Shown here in pieces: positions 1 to 6,787 of a stretch of DNA of 29,260 nucleotides. The notes beneath the pieces are model-generated. The model saw only the letters and a program-made list of their open reading frames with translations. It was not told the origin of the DNA and searched no databases. The DNA lies in the NCBI GenBank assembly GCA_946480965.1, contig CAMLMI010000013.1, forward strand, positions 1 through 29,260, written 5' to 3'. The DNA comes from an uncultured Verrucomicrobiales bacterium (GTDB lineage: Bacteria; Verrucomicrobiota; Verrucomicrobiae; Limisphaerales; CANJSG01). The position numbers were made by a program, and so were the translations under genes. The first letter of the stretch is position 1. Each line of letters begins with the position of its first letter.

Positions 1-444
1 GAAGCCCCTCACCCCGTCCCTCTCCCCATCGGATGGGGAGAGGGTGGCCGAAGGCTGGGTGAGGGGACGCCCAGTTCCAAGGTCAACGCCTACTCGCTCC
101 AGCCGCGCCAGCTCCTCCATCGGAATGATCGACCGGCGTTTGGTCAGCTTGCCCTGCGTCCGCATCTTCCGCTCCAGGAAGACCACCTCGCTCCGACCGT
201 AGCGGCGGATGCGGTATTTGCTGCGGCCGTAGGAGCCCCGGCGCTGGAACACGTCGAACTCCTGCGTGTCGCAGTAGAGGCTGGTGATGTCATAGCCGGA
301 GCCGTCGGGACTGGAGGCATTGGGATCGCCCTGCAACCTAGGACCGACCCACTCTCGGACAGCCTCGGCCAGCTCCGGCAAGAGGCGAAATTTGATCTCC
401 CGGGCGAACTCCCGCGTTTCCCGCGTCTCGGTGGAAGGCGACAT
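1..444 (-). CDS. VTC-domain (polyphosphate polymerase-like) protein, 3' end beyond window
   Basis: This is an open frame from ATG at 442-444 that continues past the left edge, with 148 codons visible. The family holds the catalytic domain of the yeast vacuolar transporter chaperone, which makes polyphosphate from ATP, and its bacterial homologues. What shows it: an early basic FRLLPELAEAV segment, then YDITSLYCDT (residues about 51-60), a basic KYRIRRYGR stretch (about 75-83), FLERK (about 89-93) and KLTKRR. The order and spacing match the basic tunnel residues and the acidic LE-K motif of VTC domains. From about residue 126 the frame runs into a nested palindromic repeat (positions 5-66) that looks foreign to the fold, where a VTC domain would normally have roughly 100 more residues. 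The domain may therefore carry an in-frame insertion or be truncated just outside the window. A tandem 11-bp-spaced repeat lies about 90 bp upstream. Family assignment is fairly firm; activity is inferred. Confidence 0.75.
   Translation of the reverse strand, partial: MSPSTETRETREFAREIKFRLLPELAEAVREWVGPRLQGDPNASSPDGSGYDITSLYCDTQEFDVFQRRGSYGRSKYRIRRYGRSEVVFLERKMRTQGKLTKRRSIIPMEELARLERVGVDLGTGRPLTQPSATLSPSDGERDGVRGF
5..66. repeat. Nested palindromic interspersed repeat inside the VTC reading frame
   Basis: The outer arms CCCCTCACCC (5-14) and GGGTGAGGGG (57-66) are exact inverted copies. Inside them CCCTCTCCCCATC (18-30) and GATGGGGAGAGGG (32-44) form a perfect 13-bp inverted pair around one G. 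The unit resembles the CTCACCC/CTCTCCCC interspersed palindromes common in many bacterial genomes. It is read through without a stop by the minus-strand VTC gene. Confidence 0.75.
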
Positions 445-532
445 GGTTCAGGCGCGGGTGAGGCCGACGGCCGGGCCGCTGGCGAGGTGGAGGAAGAGCC
501 GATTGAACATGCCCACAGCCTAGCGGCCGTTG

Positions 533-551
533 CATTAAGGCCCCATTAAGG
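533..551 (-). promoter_or_regulatory. Candidate Pho-box-like tandem repeat
   Basis: CATTAAGG occurs at 533-540 and again at 544-551, so on the minus strand two CCTTAATG units stand 11 bp apart. This is one helical turn, as expected for an OmpR/PhoB-family dimer. Each contains CTTAAT, which fits the PyTTAAPy core described for cyanobacterial Pho boxes (8-bp units with 3-bp spacers). A possible -10 element (TAGGCT on the minus strand, about 519-524) lies about 10 bp downstream, and the VTC start codon about 90 bp downstream. Function is inferred from spacing and neighbouring gene only. Confidence 0.4.
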
Positions 552-622
552 ACACCCGTTCGCCACAAACGTCCGACGAATTTCGCCCGACCCTGTGGGC
601 CAACGAAGCCTGGTCGGGCCCC

Positions 623-1420
623 TCAAGGACCGGCGGATGGGCGGACGCGCATCGCGAACCCCGTGAAACTCCCTGACCGATCCAGCTCCTCTCCGGGCAC
701 GGTTTGCGGCCCAACCATCGGGTCGCCCAGCGCGATGATCCCGTTGGAGACCGAAAGAACCGGAACGAAATGGCCCCGGCCAGCGACGCGGGTTCCGACA
801 ATGGCGGGCGCCGGGAGGCCGGTTCTCACCTCGTCGAACCGGGCGAACTCGACCGTGAATCCGCGCCGACGGAAGGCCCGAGCCAGATACCAGTTCTCCG
901 TGCCGGTGCGGCTGGAGAAACACTCCTTCGCCAGTTCCGCTTCCGTCACCGTCACGCCGAAATGGCGGAAGATCGTGGCGGCCGCCGCCGGGCCGCAGGT
1001 GGACGGCGTGGACTGCATGCAAACCTCGCCCCGCCATTGGTCGTAGAACGTTTCCCGGATCGGTCCGACGACGGGCTTCAGGAACGGCAGCAGAACCGTG
1101 AACAGCCCGAGCAACGGGACTGTGGCTTTGCCGATCCGACGCCGAAGCTTCTCCCGGCGCATCGCCTCCGCCTGGAGCCATCCGAAGAGCAACCCGCTTC
1201 CGGCGGCCAAGAGTTCGGTGAAGGGCCAGGAGCGGAACTGGTAGAGCCAGATCGGTTCCCCGAGGAGCTTGGTGTAGTAGGCGGAGAAGACGAGGCCGGG
1301 CAGAGCGAGAGAAACGGCAATAGGACTCACGGCCCTCATGCGCCTAGGATCAGTTCGACATCCACCCAATCGAAACAAGAGAACCCAGAGAACGAAGATC
1401 GGGGCGACCAGTGGGTTCAT
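623..1420 (-). CDS. Membrane-anchored C39-like cysteine peptidase
   Basis: A 265-aa protein with an N-terminal membrane half and a C-terminal papain-like peptidase domain of the C39 type. Hydrophobic segments lie at about residues 4-19, 32-49, 66-82 and 100-117. The peptidase part has the oxyanion Gln136 and nucleophile Cys142 in CMQSTPSTCGPAAAA, His217 in GRGHFVPVL, and Asp233 in ALGDPMVG. This is the C39 order, and all catalytic residues are present. C39 domains usually cut double-glycine leaders on ABC exporters; here there is no ABC domain, so the substrate is unknown. The ATG at 1420 is preferred because it opens directly into the first membrane segment. A GTG seven codons upstream (1441) abuts the TAG of the preceding ribA-like gene and is a real alternative that would imply coupling. 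No peptide substrate gene with a GG leader was recognised nearby. Confidence 0.75.
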   Translation of the reverse strand: MNPLVAPIFVLWVLLFRLGGCRTDPRRMRAVSPIAVSLALPGLVFSAYYTKLLGEPIWLYQFRSWPFTELLAAGSGLLFGWLQAEAMRREKLRRRIGKATVPLLGLFTVLLPFLKPVVGPIRETFYDQWRGEVCMQSTPSTCGPAAAATIFRHFGVTVTEAELAKECFSSRTGTENWYLARAFRRRGFTVEFARFDEVRTGLPAPAIVGTRVAGRGHFVPVLSVSNGIIALGDPMVGPQTVPGEELDRSGSFTGFAMRVRPSAGP

Positions 1421-1441
1421 GCGATTCGCCCCGATCCACAC

Positions 1442-2026
1442 CTAACGCATGAACTGCGACATCATGTGGCCCATTTTTTCGGTCTTTGTTTTTAGGTATC
1501 CAGCCGAGTGAACGGTCGCAGCGATTTCCAAAGGTTCACGAGTGACATCAATTCCCATCTTCACTAGCCCCTCAACCTTCCGTGGATTGTTGGTGAATAG
1601 GCGAACCGATCTGACTTCAAAATGAGCGAGGATCTCGAACGCTCGACTGTATTCCCGAGGATCCTGGGGAATGTTTAGAGCGTGGTAGGCGTCTGATGTG
1701 TCTAGCCCTTTGATCCGTCCTAATTCCAATCCTTCTATCTTTTTCAGGAGACCTGCCCCCCTTCCGTCGCAAAGCATGTAGATCAGGATTCCAGAATCGA
1801 CACTGATACGCTTGAGACTGGTTTCAAGCTGCTCATGGCAGTCGCAGTCTAGGCTTCGAAAAATTTCAGCAGTGTAGCACGCGCTTTGGATTCTAACCAA
1901 GCAACCGTCTTGGGGAGGGCGATTGGCCAAACACAAAATGTTGTCCTCTTCATGAAGCCCCCATGAGAAGCAGTAGAAATCAAACTCTCCAAAATGAGTG
2001 TTCAGCCGAGTGCTTCTAATTTCCAT
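1442..2026 (-). CDS. ribA: GTP cyclohydrolase II, stand-alone RibA type
   Basis: A 194-aa protein matching GTP cyclohydrolase II, which opens GTP to 2,5-diamino-6-ribosylamino-4-pyrimidinone phosphate, formate and pyrophosphate. Zinc ligands Cys50, Cys61 and Cys63 have the exact spacing of the E. coli enzyme. The GRGAGLLKKIE motif follows at 88-98. Asp122 and Arg124 in PQDPREY align with the catalytic Asp/Arg pair, and Thr145 and Lys150 lie in FTNNPRKVEGL. The C-terminal TKTEKMGHMM also matches the family. The enzyme therefore looks catalytically complete. The start is supported by GGAGA a few bases upstream of ATG 2026. It is not fused to RibB and no other riboflavin gene is in the window. 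It follows the SLATT-like gene by 21 bp, and both are more AT-rich than the surrounding genes, which suggests joint import. It could be a spare riboflavin enzyme, or could supply a nucleotide-derived product in an accessory system. Confidence 0.85.
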   Translation of the reverse strand: MEIRSTRLNTHFGEFDFYCFSWGLHEEDNILCLANRPPQDGCLVRIQSACYTAEIFRSLDCDCHEQLETSLKRISVDSGILIYMLCDGRGAGLLKKIEGLELGRIKGLDTSDAYHALNIPQDPREYSRAFEILAHFEVRSVRLFTNNPRKVEGLVKMGIDVTREPLEIAATVHSAGYLKTKTEKMGHMMSQFMR

Positions 2027-2047
2027 ATCGTCTCCAGCTTCGGCCTG

Positions 2048-2518
2048 TCATCGTTTCTTTTTCGTCCCCTGATCACCTCCGATGCCCTCTGGATTAGGAA
2101 CAAGGGCAGTCCACTTGTGGTGAACATGCAGAGCAATTTGAGAGCCCTTGTCGGCGAGGATCTTTTCTGGATTCTCGGCATTTTCAAAGTCCCCCAACTT
2201 GAACCGATATTGGACCTGTGCGTGCTCCAATTCCCGTTGAGCTGAACGATAGAGAGACCACAACTGCTGAGGCTTCCTTAGTTGCAGCCATGCTGTCGAA
2301 CCGGCCGCAGCAAGGGAGAGTATTGATGGGACGACCTTCCCAACAAATGTCGTGTCTCCCAAAGTGACGAAAAGAGGAGCGGCAAGGGAGCTTACGATCG
2401 TCAACAGGAACGCGTTAAGCGACTCTGTCTTGTTGTGGTCCGCCTTCTTTTGCATCGCGGCTAGAATACGATTGCAATACTGCTCCGCGTTCTCTTGGGG
2501 TGGAAGATCGTGGCTCAT
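2048..2518 (-). CDS. SLATT/DUF4231-like two-TM protein
   Basis: A 156-aa protein with a polar N-terminus containing a YCNRILAAMQKKADHNK helix. Two adjacent hydrophobic segments follow (about residues 34-52 and 58-76), then a charged C-terminal helix with RKPQQLWSLYRSAQRELEHAQVQYRFK. A pair of membrane helices followed by a W-x-x-Y-R-x-x-x-x-x-L-E helix is the layout of the SLATT/DUF4231 family. Those proteins were described computationally as probable pore-forming effectors of nucleotide-dependent conflict systems. The C-terminus ends in a basic GTKKKR tail. The ATG at 2518 lies 22 bp after the stop of the fusion gene; an upstream extension would overlap that gene and reads as low-complexity shadow. 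No strong ribosome binding site is visible. The gene is AT-richer than its flanks. The family call rests on topology and the W/Y/R helix and is not certain. Confidence 0.6.
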   Translation of the reverse strand: MSHDLPPQENAEQYCNRILAAMQKKADHNKTESLNAFLLTIVSSLAAPLFVTLGDTTFVGKVVPSILSLAAAGSTAWLQLRKPQQLWSLYRSAQRELEHAQVQYRFKLGDFENAENPEKILADKGSQIALHVHHKWTALVPNPEGIGGDQGTKKKR

Positions 2519-2540
2519 TATCTTTGGATAAGAAGTCTCT

Positions 2541-5500
2541 TCATTCCCACTCGCACAGCTCCTCCACATACGCCGCCGAGCCGTCGCGGAGCCAGCCGTC
2601 GAGCTGGGCCTGGTCCTTGAGCTGCTGGCCACGCAGGCGGGGGACGACGACGAACTTAGTGTTGATCTCGGGCAGGGCCGTCAGATCGCTCCAGAGCTTC
2701 TCGAACTGGGCGACGGGGAAGACGTCTTCCTGGCCGTGGCCCCAGCGCTTCTTCACGTCCTTCACGGTCACGTAGGTGGGCAGCTTGGCGGCCAAGGCGC
2801 GGATGGCGGCGGTGATCTTTTCCTGGGCGGCGGCGGCCCTAGTGGCCCCGGCGCCCTCGCCGGGGTTTAGTCCAACAGGCGCCCCCGCCTGTTGAACTGC
2901 CGAGTCCGCAGGCGAGGCGCCTGCGGGACTGACACAGGCGGGGGCGCCTGTGCCACTACCACCGCCGGCAGCCAGCACGTCCCCCCGCGTCAGTCCCATC
3001 GCGGCGAGGAACTGGTCTAGGTCGATCCACGTGGTCATCGAGTTGTAGTAGCTCAGCCGGAACTCGTCCTCTTCGCGCGGCATGGCGAGACCTTCCACCA
3101 GGCGCGGACGGCCGTTCACGCGGGCCAAGCCGCCGCCGCGATCTTCCAACCGACGGGTGATGACCTCGAAGGTCAGACAGGCACCGCTCTGGATGTGCTG
3201 GCCGAGCAACACGGCGTCGGGACTGGCACCGAGGGTGTCGATGTTGTGGAGCATCAACCAACGGAGCTGCGGGCGTTCCGTGAGCAGCTTCGCGAGGACG
3301 CCGTTGCGGAGCAGGTTCGGCAATTCGTAGAAGTGGCCGACCGGGTGGAGGCACTGGAGCGGGACGTTGTCCGTGTAGTCGTGGCCTTCGCCCGTGGTCT
3401 TGGCCCAGTTCATCAACGCGGCGCGCAGGCTGTCGCGGACCTTCTGCTGCTGCACGTCGAGCACCTGCTGGGGCATTTCCTCCCACTGGAACCGCAGGTC
3501 GCGCACGGTGGGAATCATCCGCAGGCCGACGCTCTTGCCCTGGGAAAGATGCAGCGGGCCTTCGTAGCCGTAGCGCTGCATCCGTTCCAGGAACGCGGCG
3601 GTCGGTCCCTGCGTGAGGTAGCTGGTGGTGAAGACGTGGGGAATCGTCGCGCCGTAGGTCCGGCCGGCTTTGCGCGACTTGGCCAGGTGCGTCTCGATGA
3701 AGGTGCGGTGGCGTCCGCCGAGCTTGGCGTAGGGATGGAGCGCCTTGCAGGTGCCGGCACCGCCCGTCCAGCGCGAGCCCGCGCCGGCGGCGAGGGTGAC
3801 GACGGCGAGTTCGCCGTTGCGCAGGGCGGCTTCGCCGAGGGCAGCAGTGGCACAGGCGCCCCCGCCTGTGGCCCGTGCGGCAGGCGCCCCCGCCTGCCGG
3901 CCTCCGGTCCCGCAACCGAGCCGGAATTCCGAGTCCTTCAGCCGCGCCTTCACCGGATTCTCCGCAATGTAGCGGCCGAAGCGTTCCAACTGCTGCCCGT
4001 CGCGGACGATGTGGTCGAAGGATTCGTCCTGCCAAACCACGCCGTCGCTCAGGCCCAGCTTCTTGAACGTATGTGCACTGACCGATTTCCAGCCTTGGGT
4101 GATCTCGCTGAGGGCATGTTCGCCCAGCGGCCTGACCAACACGTGCACATGGTTGGGCATGATGACGTAGCCGCCCAATGCGTAGCGTTGGCCGTCGAAG
4201 TGGCGGAGGCAGCGTTCGATTTCGTCCGCGGCGTCGGTCTTGCGCAGGAGGCAGGAGCCGAATCCACGGTCGGATTCTTCCTCGAACTTGGCGGTGAAGA
4301 GCGCGGTGGCTTCTTCCAAGGCGGCTTCGGAAACGGGCTGGGGAAGGCGCTTCAAATACTCGGCCTTCTCGGTGCGCCAGCGTTCCAGCACGTCCTTGGG
4401 CAGAGCGTCGGCCAGGCGGAAGGTGACGAAGTAGGTGCAACCATCCTGTCGCCAGTGCGGGAGGTTGCGTTGGGTGATGGAGGCGGGGCGGTCTTTGTCG
4501 AAGGGGGTGAACAACGAGACTTCGGGTGAACAGGCGGGGGCGCCTGTTCTACTGGCCACAGGCGAGGGCGCCTGTGCCACTACGCCGTCCAACCGCGCCA
4601 CGTCCTCGTCCTTCACGTCCTCGATGCGGGTGTCGGCCCGGAGCCGGTTTTGGGCGAGACCGATGCGGCCTTCCTTCAGGTCGGAACGGATTTGCTCGTG
4701 CTGGGCGCGGTCGAAGCCGTTTTGCTCCAGCAGTTCGTGGAGCGACGCACCGTCGGTCTTGCCGGACTTGCCGCGCGGCATGAGGGCGTCGAAGAGCGTT
4801 TGGACCATGCCGCGCAGCTCGGGCTTGGTGCGGCAGGCGGTGGCGAACTTGTCGAGTTCGGTGCGGCGGCTGGCGGGCAACTCGGAGCGATCAGTGCGGA
4901 GGAGCTTGGGCAGGACGAGCGCGTAGTAGCCGCTCGGCATGAGCGCATCGTCGTCGGTCAACAGCGTGGCGAAGGTGCCATTTTCGTTGATGGCGTAGTC
5001 GAAGACAACGGGGTCCATCGCGAAGGGCAGCGAGGCGCTCAGCTCGCGCTTGGTCTCGAGCATGATCTGCTGGAGACGCGCCTGGGCTTCCAGTTTGCGA
5101 TGCGGCGCGAAGATGAAACCCATGCCGCCACCGGACATGCCGCCGAGCATCCAGAAGCCCCAGAAGTCGCCGCCGAACTCCGCCTCGCACTTGGCGATGA
5201 GCTGTTCGGTGAAGTAGTTCGAGGCCCAGGGAATGATGGCCTGGAGCGGTTGGCGGAAGTTGCGCGTGGTGGCCGCGCCGAGGGCCTTGATGTCGCCGCG
5301 CTTCAGGGCGGAGATCACTTCGTCCAACACGCTGAGCGCGTCCTGGCGTCCGGCCCATTCGGCGCTGGAGCGGAGCAGGTATTTCTCCGTCACCATTTCG
5401 AGGATGGGACCGACGTTCTGGGCCATGCCGCCGTGAACGACGACGAGGGAATCCATCAGCGCCTTGCGCGCGGATTCGGGGATTTCGTCGCGGCTGAAGA

Positions 5501-6764
5501 CGTGATGCACGGGCATGAGCCGGCCGCGCGAAATGCCGAACTCGGGATCGCCGTCGCCAGAAGGCACGCCGGTGATGAGCTTGATGCCGGGCCAGACACC
5601 GCCGGAGTCCTGCCAACCGCCGCCGGAACCGCCGAGCCATTCGCCGAGCAACGCACGAGCGAGGACGAGGCGGCGTTCCGACTCTTCCAGTGGACCGGTC
5701 AGCGACGCCGCTTGGCCGGTGGCGCGCATGCACACGCTGATGAGCGAGCCGAGCAGGTTAGTGCTGACGGCGAGGCGCGAGCCTTTGGGGATATCGTTGA
5801 CGTTGGAGACGATTTCCAAGCCGCGTCCAGGTCCGACGATGCGGGCGAGCAAATCGCCGAGCGATTGGCCGGAGCCTTCGATGCCCGGGGGCACGATGCC
5901 GGAGGCGATGACGGCGGCCTTGAGCAGACCCAGGTAATCCTTCGCGAAGTCGAACACGTCGCCGAGCGCGCTGATGTCGGCGGTCGCACCAAGGTCCACC
6001 GAAGTCAGGCGCAGCACGGGTTCGTCGATGACGCGGAGCGAGGCGTTGACCGGCGGACGCGGGGCGGCGTCGCGGCCGTGGACGCCGAGATCGACGGAGA
6101 TGTTGATGACCTTGGCGCCCTCGGGGAAATCCATGCCGAGGAAGAAAATGTCGGACCACGCCGAGTGCGTGAGGTCCATGCGCACGGGCGTCTGTTCGCG
6201 CAGGATCGGGAAAGTGCCGTCGGCGCAGCGCTGGAGCAGCTCGGGCCGGATGCGGAGCGGCTGGTCGGCCGGATGGCCCATGCGGAACATCCATTGGTTG
6301 CCGCGCACGGTGCGGACGCTGCGACGGACCTGATCGGCGAGCGTCTGGAAGGCCAATCGGTGGTAGGCGGCGGCCAAGGCGGAACAGAGGCCGTCGCTTG
6401 GGCCGTGGGTTTGTTGGTCGGCGAGGAAGGTGTCGATGGCTTCCTCGAAGCGGCGGTGGAGGAGCTGCTCGAAACCGTGGAACGGGATGAGGGCTGGAGC
6501 CGAACAGGCGGGGGCGCCTGTTTCACTGGCCACAGGCGAGGGCTCCTGTGCCACTAGCTTCGCCGGCAGATGAAAGCGATGGATCGCGGCGAGGAAGAAC
6601 AGCGCGCGGACGCGTTCGTAGAGGTTCTCGGCTTGGCGGCGGAAGGCGTCCAGCTCGGCGCAGGCGTCAAGCAACTGCGGCACGCTGGCGGCCTGGGCGA
6701 AGGCTTCGAGCGACTGGTTGCGGACCGCGTCGTCCTGCGAGGTGATGATCGAAATTAGATTCAT
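2541..6764 (-). CDS. GHMP (fucokinase-like) kinase / UDPGP pyrophosphorylase fusion carrying an in-frame RAYT and palindromes
   Basis: A 1407-aa product. Residues about 1-70 and 92-200 are helical and unassigned. A GHMP-kinase module of fucokinase type spans about 200-725, with PKGSRLAVSTNLLGSL (326-341) as the ATP loop and GGSGGGWQDSGGVWPGIKLI (378-397). A UDPGP-family nucleotidyltransferase occupies about 984-1407, with LAAGAGSRW (991-999), HNIDTLGASPD (1173-1183), RLVEG and YNSMTTWIDLD. By family the pair would phosphorylate a sugar at C1 and then activate it to an NDP-sugar; the sugar is not predictable from sequence. Foreign segments interrupt it in frame: a palindrome pair at residues 71-90, a RAYT with flanking palindromes at about 729-970, and a four-palindrome array at about 1268-1308. 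No stop codon arises in any of them. ATG 6764 is chosen because it follows the upstream gene's stop by 23 bp; an upstream extension to 7244 would overlap that gene. Fold in the presence of the inserts is unknown. Confidence 0.8.
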   Translation of the reverse strand: MNLISIITSQDDAVRNQSLEAFAQAASVPQLLDACAELDAFRRQAENLYERVRALFFLAAIHRFHLPAKLVAQEPSPVASETGAPACSAPALIPFHGFEQLLHRRFEEAIDTFLADQQTHGPSDGLCSALAAAYHRLAFQTLADQVRRSVRTVRGNQWMFRMGHPADQPLRIRPELLQRCADGTFPILREQTPVRMDLTHSAWSDIFFLGMDFPEGAKVINISVDLGVHGRDAAPRPPVNASLRVIDEPVLRLTSVDLGATADISALGDVFDFAKDYLGLLKAAVIASGIVPPGIEGSGQSLGDLLARIVGPGRGLEIVSNVNDIPKGSRLAVSTNLLGSLISVCMRATGQAASLTGPLEESERRLVLARALLGEWLGGSGGGWQDSGGVWPGIKLITGVPSGDGDPEFGISRGRLMPVHHVFSRDEIPESARKALMDSLVVVHGGMAQNVGPILEMVTEKYLLRSSAEWAGRQDALSVLDEVISALKRGDIKALGAATTRNFRQPLQAIIPWASNYFTEQLIAKCEAEFGGDFWGFWMLGGMSGGGMGFIFAPHRKLEAQARLQQIMLETKRELSASLPFAMDPVVFDYAINENGTFATLLTDDDALMPSGYYALVLPKLLRTDRSELPASRRTELDKFATACRTKPELRGMVQTLFDALMPRGKSGKTDGASLHELLEQNGFDRAQHEQIRSDLKEGRIGLAQNRLRADTRIEDVKDEDVARLDGVVAQAPSPVASRTGAPACSPEVSLFTPFDKDRPASITQRNLPHWRQDGCTYFVTFRLADALPKDVLERWRTEKAEYLKRLPQPVSEAALEEATALFTAKFEEESDRGFGSCLLRKTDAADEIERCLRHFDGQRYALGGYVIMPNHVHVLVRPLGEHALSEITQGWKSVSAHTFKKLGLSDGVVWQDESFDHIVRDGQQLERFGRYIAENPVKARLKDSEFRLGCGTGGRQAGAPAARATGGGACATAALGEAALRNGELAVVTLAAGAGSRWTGGAGTCKALHPYAKLGGRHRTFIETHLAKSRKAGRTYGATIPHVFTTSYLTQGPTAAFLERMQRYGYEGPLHLSQGKSVGLRMIPTVRDLRFQWEEMPQQVLDVQQQKVRDSLRAALMNWAKTTGEGHDYTDNVPLQCLHPVGHFYELPNLLRNGVLAKLLTERPQLRWLMLHNIDTLGASPDAVLLGQHIQSGACLTFEVITRRLEDRGGGLARVNGRPRLVEGLAMPREEDEFRLSYYNSMTTWIDLDQFLAAMGLTRGDVLAAGGGSGTGAPACVSPAGASPADSAVQQAGAPVGLNPGEGAGATRAAAAQEKITAAIRALAAKLPTYVTVKDVKKRWGHGQEDVFPVAQFEKLWSDLTALPEINTKFVVVPRLRGQQLKDQAQLDGWLRDGSAAYVEELCEWE
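2841..2957. repeat. Array of four GC-rich palindromes inside the fusion gene
   Basis: Four palindromic units lie in succession: 2846-2865 (CCCCGGCG...CGCCGGGG type), 2874-2893 (AACAGGCG...CGCCTGTT), 2906-2926 (CCGCAGGCG...CGCCTGCGG) and 2933-2952 (CACAGGCG...CGCCTGTG). The array is bounded by AGTGGC at 2841-2846 and its inverse GCCACT at 2952-2957, the same outer hexamers seen on the other copies in this gene. It encodes a Gly/Ala/Pro-rich linker in the UDPGP part. Confidence 0.85.
3846..3903. repeat. Paired palindrome at the downstream RAYT border
   Basis: AGTGGC (3846-3851) overlaps the palindrome CACAGGCGCCCCCGCCTGTG (3851-3870). A ten-base spacer similar to the other copies follows, then GGCAGGCGCCCCCGCCTGCC (3879-3898). 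It is the inverse orientation of the copy at 4528-4582, giving the transposase segment terminal inverted repeats. Confidence 0.85.
4528..4582. repeat. Paired palindrome at the upstream RAYT border
   Basis: A 55-bp unit made of ACAGGCGGGGGCGCCTGT and ACAGGCGAGGGCGCCTGT separated by a short TCTACTGGCC spacer and ending GCCACTA. It differs from the copy at 6502-6556 at only three positions by eye. In the gene's frame it encodes an AQAPSPVASRTGAPACS linker. Confidence 0.9.
6502..6556. repeat. Paired palindrome near the fusion gene's 5' end
   Basis: Same 55-bp unit and orientation as 4528-4582, with three differences seen by eye: two in the spacer and one in the second palindrome. It encodes residues about 70-88 (VAQEPSPVASETGAPACS) in frame, between two helical segments of the N-terminal region. 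Confidence 0.9.
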
Positions 6765-6787
6765 GGCCTTGGCGGAGCGGGTTGGAC

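Larger units (their letters stand above)
3846..4582 (-). mobile_element. RAYT element (REP-associated tyrosine transposase with flanking palindromes) nested in frame
   Basis: This segment encodes about residues 729-970 of the fusion product, read in the host frame. The transposase core, about residues 764-950, begins QRNLPHWRQDGCTYFVTFRLAD and contains YVIMPNHVHVLVRP, with His872 and His874 as the HUH metal pair of Y1/IS200-like transposases. It continues with WQDESFDHIVRD and ends RYIAENPVKARL, where Tyr932 is the best candidate for the catalytic tyrosine, by family pattern. RAYTs are single-copy relatives of IS200 transposases that act on REP palindromes. The core is bounded by paired palindromes at 4528-4582 and 3846-3898 in inverted orientation, as in a complete REP-RAYT unit. 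No separate start codon with a ribosome binding site was found for it, so expression may be only as part of the fusion polypeptide. Confidence 0.8.

Noticed and set aside
448..510. A 20-codon minus-strand leader gene before the VTC gene
   Set aside because: Too short to support from one sequence, with only a weak GTGGGC ahead of its ATG; mentioned only as a possible leader.
2841..2957. CRISPR-like array
   Set aside because: The units are palindromes with diverged arms and very short, related spacers inside a coding frame, and no cas genes are near.
3846..4582. Intein or intron explanation for the insertion in the fusion gene
   Set aside because: No intein splice motifs (N-terminal Cys/Ser block, C-terminal HN) or intron RNA features; the insert instead carries a Y1 transposase and its palindromes.
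4650..6557. A 635-codon plus-strand frame opposite the kinase module of the fusion gene
   Set aside because: Antisense shadow: low-complexity Gly/Ala/Glu/Val sequence without motifs.
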